A stretch of DNA of 40,336 nt from Halobacteriales archaeon QS_5_70_15 (GTDB lineage Archaea > Halobacteriota > Halobacteria > Halobacteriales > Haloarculaceae), in contig PXRQ01000052.1 in the NCBI GenBank assembly GCA_003022005.1, forward strand, positions 1 through 40,336, read 5' to 3'. The position numbers were made by a program, and so were the translations under genes. Positions within the stretch are counted from its first letter, which is position 1. Each line of letters begins with the position of its first letter. Under the pieces are notes generated by a model. That model had not been told where the DNA came from. It ran no database searches and saw nothing but the letters and a program-made list of their open reading frames with translations. This document shows, in pieces, positions 35,460 through 40,336 of this stretch.

Positions 35460-35907
35460 AGGCGTCCCGTGCGTGCATGTACTCCAGGGTCTCACAGACC
35501 AACACCGTCCGGCCGTCGCCCGTCGTCACCTCGTCCCGGAAGGTGACGATGCCGCCCGGTGCCTTCTCGCGCTTGTCGACCACCTCCCGCTCCACCGAGA
35601 TGGTGTCGCCGACGTACGTGGGCTCGGGGATCCGCATCGAGTCCAGCCCGTAGTAACAGACGTTCGACTCCTCGTGGCGGAAGTCGCTCGTGATCAGCCC
35701 CTCCATCATCGAGTAGGTGAGCGGCGCGTGGACGACCCGCTCGCCGAACTCGGTGTCGGCGGCGAACTCGGCGTTCATCTGGAGCTCGTTCATGTCCCCG
35801 GTCGTCCCTGCGTGCTGGACGAGATGCGTCTCCGTGATAGTACGCCCCCGAGTCCCGAACGTGTCCCCGACCGAGAGGTCGTCGTAGTAGTGGGCCTCCG
35901 CCTGCAT
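35458..35907 (-). CDS. MaoC-like hot-dog dehydratase
   Basis: 149 residues from ATG 35905-35907; an in-frame ATG at 35934 lies inside the probable TATA box and is rejected. Single hot-dog domain: DDLSVGDTFGTRGRTITETH, then VQHAGTTGDMNELQMNAEFA. In the hydratase position it reads GTTGDMNELQMNAE; the usual GDxNPxH catalytic His is replaced by Gln. FGERVVHAPLTYSMMEGLI follows. It may act as a thioesterase or a non-catalytic acyl-CoA binder rather than a hydratase. Same strand as no neighbour; convergent with DUF35, divergent from the SDR. Confidence 0.75.
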   Translation of the reverse strand: MQAEAHYYDDLSVGDTFGTRGRTITETHLVQHAGTTGDMNELQMNAEFAADTEFGERVVHAPLTYSMMEGLITSDFRHEESNVCYYGLDSMRIPEPTYVGDTISVEREVVDKREKAPGGIVTFRDEVTTGDGRTVLVCETLEYMHARDA

Positions 35908-35930
35908 GGGAGTCCCCGGGAGGGGCGGGG

Positions 35931-35940
35931 ACATAAGCAC
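35931..35940 (-). promoter_or_regulatory. TATA-like box for the MaoC-like gene
   Basis: On the minus strand GTGCTTATGT, centred 28 bases before the ATG at 35907. Confidence 0.4.
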
Positions 35941-36060
35941 CCCCCACTGGGTCGGCGCTCCCGGGACCGCGGGCCGGACGCCGGGCCGTCGGTCGCCGGG
36001 TCGCGGCTCGCGGGTTTCCGGTTGGTAAAGGGGTAACCACGTGCCGGCCGTGTGGTGGGT

Positions 36061-36753
36061 ATGGAGACGGGAGAGCCGACGGTGCTGGTGGCCGGCGCGA
36101 GCCGCGGGATCGGCGCGGCCGTCGCCGAAGCGTTCGGCCGCGAGGACGCACACGTCCTTGCCTGCGCGCGTGACGCGGACGCGCTCGAGGGAACCGCCGA
36201 CGCGGTCCGACGGGCGGGCGGAACGGCCACGGCCCGCGCCGTCGACGTCCGCGACGAGGACGCGGTGTTCCTGCTGCTCGCCGACACCGTCGAGGACGAA
36301 CTGGACGTGGTGGTCCCCGCCGCGGCGACCATATCGGGCGACCCCGGCGGGATGCCGGCCACCGAGGAGAGCTACGAGGTGTTCGACGAGGCGATGGCGA
36401 CGAACGCCCGCGGCGTCTTCGCGGTCCTCCGCGAGGCGGTCGGGTTCATGCCGCCGAACGGCCGGGTACTGGTCCCCTCGGGATCGGTCGCCCGCGAGCC
36501 CGAGCCGGGGATGGGCGCCTACGCGATGTCGAAGGCCGCGGCGGAGGGTGTCGCCCGCGGGTTCGCCGCCGACGCCGAGCAGGCCGTCGGCGTGGTCGAC
36601 CCCGGGCTGGTCGCGACGGACCTCACCGGCGGCCGGGGCCGGGACCCCGCGGACGTCGCGGGGCTGTTCGTCTGGGCGGCGACCGAGTGCCCCGCCGAGG
36701 AGTTGAACGGCGGCGTCGTGAGCCTGCGCGACTGGAAGCGGGCGACTCGGTGA
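36061..36753 (+). CDS. Short-chain dehydrogenase/reductase
   Basis: 230 residues. Cofactor loop GASRGIG at about 12-18, Ser in PSGSVA near 139, and the catalytic YAMSK near 157-161. Rossmann-fold blocks VLACARDADALEG and AVDVRDEDAVFLL are clear. The Arg and Asp pattern after strand two (ACARD) favours NADP(H). Unlike most SDRs the N-A-G region reads VVPAAATISG. In this context it could be a 3-ketoacyl-CoA reductase (PhaB-like), but SDR substrates cannot be read reliably from sequence. ATG 36061 is chosen over one nine bases upstream, as it opens METGEPTVLVAG directly. Confidence 0.85.
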   Translation: METGEPTVLVAGASRGIGAAVAEAFGREDAHVLACARDADALEGTADAVRRAGGTATARAVDVRDEDAVFLLLADTVEDELDVVVPAAATISGDPGGMPATEESYEVFDEAMATNARGVFAVLREAVGFMPPNGRVLVPSGSVAREPEPGMGAYAMSKAAAEGVARGFAADAEQAVGVVDPGLVATDLTGGRGRDPADVAGLFVWAATECPAEELNGGVVSLRDWKRATR

Positions 36754-36815
36754 ACGCCGCCGACCCCGCACGCATCGGACGTTCGCGTTCGTGACCGGGC
36801 CGGACCGGCTCGCTC

Positions 36816-39695
36816 TCAGTTGATCCCCCGGTCGCTGTCCTCCCAGTGTGGCTCCCGGAGCGCCTTCTTGTCCATCTTCCCGTACGGCGTGGTCGGGATC
36901 TCCTCGACGAACTCGACGCTCTTGGGCTTCTTGTAGTCGGCGAGCTTCCCGTCGGCGAACTCCGTCAGTTCCCCGGCGGTGAGGTCGTCCTCCGGAACGA
37001 CAACCGCGTGGACGGCCTCGCCCCAGTCCTCGTGGGGGATGCCGATGACCGCGACCTGCCGCACCTTCGGGTGCTGGTCGAGGGCGTCCTCGACCTCGGT
37101 CGTGTAGACGTTCATCCCACCGGAGATGATCATGTCGCTGGCGCGGTCCAGCAGGTGGACGTACCCCGCCTCGTCACGCCGGGCGATGTCGCCGGTCCGG
37201 AGCCACCTTCCGGAGGAGCCGAGCTCTTCCGAACTCCCGCTCGCTTCGCTCGCGGGGCCCTCTACGAGCGTCTCGGCGGTCTGCTCGGGCTTCCCGTGGT
37301 AGCCGTCCATCACGTACGGCGAGCGCATCACCAGTTCGCCCGCCTCGCCGGTCTCCCGGAAGATGGGGTCGTCGCGTTCGGGGTCGACGATGCCGACGTC
37401 GACCATCGCCGCCGGCTTGCCGCAGGACTCGACCTGCGGGTCGCCGATCACGTGGTCGCCCTTCGGGAGCACCGTCCCGATGTCGGGCATCTCCGTCTGG
37501 CCGTAGATCTGGACGAACACGTCGCCGAACGCGTCGAGCGCCTCGGCGAGCCGCTCGGCGGTGATCGGCGCCGCGCCGTAGACGATCGTCTCGAGGTCCG
37601 AGAGGTCGGTCGACCCGAGGGCCTCGTGGTCGAGCAGGCGATAGATCTGCGTCGGGACGAGGAACGTCCACGAGACCGGCTCGGAGTCGACGATGTCGAG
37701 GAACTCCCCGGGGTCGAACCCCCGCGTGAGGGTGAGGTGGGCGCCCTGGGTGAGCGCGGCGAGGTGCATGTACCCCGCGGCGTGGGGCAGCGGCGTCGTC
37801 ACGAGCACCTCCTCGGCGTCGCGGACGTCGAGCGCCATCACGTGGGCCATCATGTCCATCGCGAGCGTGCCGTGCGTGTGGCGGGCCCCCTTCGGTCGGC
37901 CCGTCGTCCCGCCCGTGTAGCACAGACGGAGCATGTCCTCGGGCGCACGCTCGACGTCGCGCGCCCCCTCGACCTCCCCGAGGAGCGATTTGAGGCGGAC
38001 CTGTCCCTCGGCGGGGTTCTCGATGGCGACGGGGAGTTCGAGATCGGGCAGGTCGGGCTCGAGGTCCGCGAGCGTGTCGGTGAAGTTCCCGCCGGCGACG
38101 GCGACCCGCGCCCCCGAATCGGAGAGCATGTAGGAGAACTCCTCGGGCGTGAGCATGTCGTTCATCGGGACGTGGACGTACCCGCCCCGCACGCAGGCGA
38201 AGTTGACGGTGAGGTAGTCCAACCGGTTCGACATCATGCTCCCGACGTAGTCGGCCTGCATCCCCCAGACCGCCTCGGTGAACGGCACGCCCCGGGCGTA
38301 CCGGTTTCGCACGTCGCGATACTTCCAGCCCGCCGGGGTGATCCCCTCCTCGAACCGGCGTTCGAGCGGGCGGAGGTAGTAGTCGACCGCCTCCTCGTCC
38401 AGCCCCCGGAGTCCGAGGCCGTCCCGCGCGTGCTCGAACAGCTCGCCGAACACGAGGTCGGGATCGCCCGTCGGCTCCCCGTCGCGGGTGATCCACGAGA
38501 GGTCGGCCCGGAGGCCGTCCTGGACCGCGGCGTAGAAGTTCTCCCGAGCGTCGGCCCAGTCCAGGCCGTAGACGGGGTGTTCCCGGGTCGGGAGCGACTC
38601 CATCAGCCCGGCGAACGCCGCGAGGAAGGCGACGGAGTCCCGGACGGTCGGCTGGCCGGGGAGCGGGCGGAACTCGATGCGGGCGTTCGCGGCCTGTCGG
38701 GAGGCGCCGTCGAACACCGGCCGGACCCACCGCCAGAACGTCCCGTGCTTGTGCCGGTAGTGGGCGAACCGGTCGTCGAACCGTCCCGACGGCTCCTGGA
38801 GCATCGGGACGACCGTCCGGTCGCCGGCGACGGCGTCGACCGCCTCCTCGAGGCTCTCGACGTCCTCGGGGAAGCACACCTTCGGGTCGCCCGGGGGGTT
38901 GAGGACGGACTCGAAGACGCCGATGCGGTTCTCCATCGGGCAGTCCGCGAACACCACCTCCGGGTCGGCCGTGTAGAGGTCCGGCGGGAAGAACGGGCTG
39001 TTGACGGCGAGGGCGACCAGCGGGCCCGTGATCCGCAGCGCGTACCGGAAGTACTCGGGGAGGTCCGCGGCCTGTGGCACCTGGTAGTGAGGCTGGATTG
39101 AGGTGATGAGGCTCTCGGGCATCACCGTGTCGGCCTCGAGCTCGACGTGCGGGGCCGAGAGCGCCATCGACGCGCCGAACTCCGTGTTGGCCATCGCGTG
39201 GTAGCGAACCGAGTCGGACATGTTCGTCGCCAGCCGGATCCCGTTCTCCTCGACGCTGTCGGCGAGGTACGACCGGGCGGTCTCGCCGATCGGCGGGACC
39301 GTCCACATCCCGTCGCTGACCAGGCGCATCCCCTCGTTGCGGACCTCCCGCTGGGCGGCGTCGAGCTTGGCCTGGACCTCCGCCGTCGTCGCCCGCAGCC
39401 CGTACGCCGACAGCGGCTGTGGCGCGGTCTGCATCTCGGCGTTGTGCAGCCCGAGCTCCTTCTCGAAACCGATGAACTCGAGCAGCCGCCGGGGGACCCG
39501 CATCAGCGCGTCCGTCTCGGCGTTCACCGCGTAGAACTCGTACTCGAGCCCGACGATGGCCTGCGGGTTGTCGAACGTCCCCTCCCGGAGCTCGCGCTTC
39601 AGCTCCTCGATCTCGTCCGTGACCCGTCGATCGAACTCCTCGCGGTCGACGTCGAGCGTCTCGCGGACCCGTGCCGCGAGTTCCGACCCGGACAT
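36816..39695 (-). CDS. Fused GCS2-like ligase and acyl-CoA synthetase
   Basis: One uninterrupted frame of 959 residues. Residues 1 to about 483 belong to the glutamate-cysteine-ligase family 2 (PF04107-like), with IVGLEYEFYAVN (48-59), ANTEFGASMALSAPHVE and NARIEFRPLPGQPTVRDS. Residues about 485-959 are an AMP-forming acyl-CoA synthetase, with SNRLDYLTVNFACVRGGYVH, YTGGTTGRPKGARHTHG (593-609), VQIYGQTEM, WLRTGD (831-836), RASDMIISGGMN and the catalytic Lys in YGKMDKKAL (938-946). The synthetase starts about 55-60 residues later than usual and the first half has its very end cut, so the join (about 38240-38255) looks like an in-frame deletion. Residues about 813-830 are a low-complexity insertion. 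Confidence 0.8.
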   Translation of the reverse strand: MSGSELAARVRETLDVDREEFDRRVTDEIEELKRELREGTFDNPQAIVGLEYEFYAVNAETDALMRVPRRLLEFIGFEKELGLHNAEMQTAPQPLSAYGLRATTAEVQAKLDAAQREVRNEGMRLVSDGMWTVPPIGETARSYLADSVEENGIRLATNMSDSVRYHAMANTEFGASMALSAPHVELEADTVMPESLITSIQPHYQVPQAADLPEYFRYALRITGPLVALAVNSPFFPPDLYTADPEVVFADCPMENRIGVFESVLNPPGDPKVCFPEDVESLEEAVDAVAGDRTVVPMLQEPSGRFDDRFAHYRHKHGTFWRWVRPVFDGASRQAANARIEFRPLPGQPTVRDSVAFLAAFAGLMESLPTREHPVYGLDWADARENFYAAVQDGLRADLSWITRDGEPTGDPDLVFGELFEHARDGLGLRGLDEEAVDYYLRPLERRFEEGITPAGWKYRDVRNRYARGVPFTEAVWGMQADYVGSMMSNRLDYLTVNFACVRGGYVHVPMNDMLTPEEFSYMLSDSGARVAVAGGNFTDTLADLEPDLPDLELPVAIENPAEGQVRLKSLLGEVEGARDVERAPEDMLRLCYTGGTTGRPKGARHTHGTLAMDMMAHVMALDVRDAEEVLVTTPLPHAAGYMHLAALTQGAHLTLTRGFDPGEFLDIVDSEPVSWTFLVPTQIYRLLDHEALGSTDLSDLETIVYGAAPITAERLAEALDAFGDVFVQIYGQTEMPDIGTVLPKGDHVIGDPQVESCGKPAAMVDVGIVDPERDDPIFRETGEAGELVMRSPYVMDGYHGKPEQTAETLVEGPASEASGSSEELGSSGRWLRTGDIARRDEAGYVHLLDRASDMIISGGMNVYTTEVEDALDQHPKVRQVAVIGIPHEDWGEAVHAVVVPEDDLTAGELTEFADGKLADYKKPKSVEFVEEIPTTPYGKMDKKALREPHWEDSDRGIN

Positions 39696-39717
39696 ACCGG
39701 CGGGTTGTGCGGGGTCC

Positions 39718-39728
39718 GGTTTGAATCC
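39718..39728 (-). promoter_or_regulatory. TATA-like box for the fused ligase gene
   Basis: On the minus strand GGATTCAAACC, centred 28 bases before the ATG at 39695. It rules out longer frames running up to 40136. Confidence 0.4.
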
Positions 39729-39776
39729 ACGCTTCTGCCCCGCGGGCGCCCGGATCCCGCCCTCCGGGCGCCGGGA

Positions 39777-39785
39777 CTCTTGTAC
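39777..39785 (+). promoter_or_regulatory. TATA-like box for the enoyl-CoA hydratase
   Basis: CTCTTGTAC centred about 26 bases before the ATG at 39807. Divergent with the ligase promoter. Confidence 0.35.
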
Positions 39786-39806
39786 CGGGGGTGCGATCCG
39801 ACGGGC

Positions 39807-40336
39807 ATGGAGCTCGATTCGGGAGACGTATCCGTCGTTCGCGAGGAGGACCGCGTCACGGTGACGCTCGACCGCCCCGGGAAGCTGAACGCGCTGACCG
39901 GCGGGATGTTCGCGGCGCTCGGGGACGCGTTCGACGCGCTCGCCGGGGACCCGCCGGGCGTCGTCACGGTCCGTGGCGCCGGCGGGAACTTCTCGGCCGG
40001 GGTGGACATGTCGGGCGTGCCGGAGTGGGCCGAGAGCCGGCCGCTCGCGGTCCGCGACGAACTCGAGACGGTCCACGACGCCGTCCGGGCCATCGAGGAA
40101 CTCGACGCCCCCGTCGTCGCCGCCTGCGAGGGGCACGTCCTCGGCGGCGGGCTGGAGCTCGCGCTCGCGTGTGACATCCGGGTGGCCGCGCCCGACGCGA
40201 CGTTCGGCCTCCCGGAATCGAGAATGGGCCTCGCGATGGACGTCGGCGGGGCACAGAAGCTCCCCGGGATCGTCGGCGAGGGCCTGGCGAAGTACCTCGT
40301 GATGACCGGCGAGTCGATCGGGGCCGAGCGGGCCCG
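39807..40336 (+). CDS. Enoyl-CoA hydratase/isomerase (5' part)
   Basis: The frame from ATG 39807 is still open at the window end (176 codons), so no stop is visible. It is a crotonase-fold protein: VTVTLDRPGKLNALTGGMFA opens it. The first oxyanion loop is RGAGGNFSAGVDMSG (about 55-69), the second CEGHVLGGGLELALACDIRV (about 111-130), then ATFGLPESRMGLAMDVGG. The usual catalytic Glu pair of hydratases falls near LGGGLELA and FGLPESRMG; both acidic residues appear present. It hydrates trans-2-enoyl-CoA in beta-oxidation, consistent with the acyl-CoA synthetase and thiolase nearby. Divergent from the fused ligase with a 111-base spacer. Confidence 0.88.
   Translation, partial: MELDSGDVSVVREEDRVTVTLDRPGKLNALTGGMFAALGDAFDALAGDPPGVVTVRGAGGNFSAGVDMSGVPEWAESRPLAVRDELETVHDAVRAIEELDAPVVAACEGHVLGGGLELALACDIRVAAPDATFGLPESRMGLAMDVGGAQKLPGIVGEGLAKYLVMTGESIGAERA

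Noticed and set aside
39718..39728. GGTTTGAATCC resembling a tRNA T-loop
   Set aside because: No acceptor, D or anticodon stems can be built around it; on the other strand it is better explained as a TATA-like box for the fused ligase gene.

Overview
The window comes from a halophilic archaeon (class Halobacteria). The DNA is very GC-rich, nearly all proteins are acidic, and many start codons sit about 25-30 bases downstream of an AT-rich TATA-like box, the leaderless arrangement typical of haloarchaea. Lineage markers include Hel308, a KEOPS Cgi121 subunit, haloarchaeal-type PHA synthase (PhaE/PhaC with a C-terminal helix-hairpin-helix), an AbrB-type PhaR and a PGF-CTERM-like surface protein. 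I cannot name the genus.

Layout. 1-1425: end of a phosphate ABC operon (pstA 3' end, pstB). 1554-7000: an MFS transporter, small secreted and hypothetical proteins, a bifunctional-nuclease-domain protein, a sortase-anchored surface protein and a double LEA14-like membrane protein. 7000-11180: uvrB, broken by a frameshifting internal deletion, and a second MFS transporter, surrounded by three copies of a roughly 82-base imperfect palindrome. 11181-13490: Hel308. 13491-16880: a lower-GC accessory patch with a double-domain KaiC-like ATPase, a PAS sensor that has lost its kinase end, and an insertion-sequence remnant. 16880-19145: small genes, a nucleotidyltransferase pair and Cgi121. 19409-21171: an SBP56/methanethiol-oxidase gene translationally coupled to a 2Fe-2S ferredoxin. 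21236-22537: a DUF4242 protein and a lipase.

22632-40336 is a polyester and fatty-acyl metabolism region. It has a short-chain fatty-acid transporter (AtoE), two complete class III PHA synthases (phaE-phaC at 24255-26185 and 30436-32395), PhaR and the phasin PhaP, a PhaJ-like MaoC hydratase, an alpha/beta hydrolase, a TauE exporter, a thiolase coupled to a DUF35 partner, a second MaoC protein, an SDR, an acyl-CoA ligase fused to a glutamate-cysteine-ligase-like protein, and the start of an enoyl-CoA hydratase. Together these could take up short fatty acids, activate them, cycle them through beta-oxidation, divert (R)-3-hydroxyacyl-CoA into polymer and mobilise the polymer.

Several genes are damaged or rearranged: uvrB, the PAS sensor, an acyl-CoA ligase fragment, a LOG-family gene with an in-frame TAG, and the fused ligase. 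Either this is a region of active deletion and decay, or some indels are assembly errors; reads across each junction would decide. The observations I rate highest are the GCS2-acyl-CoA ligase fusion, the dispersed palindrome family and the doubled PHA synthase locus.
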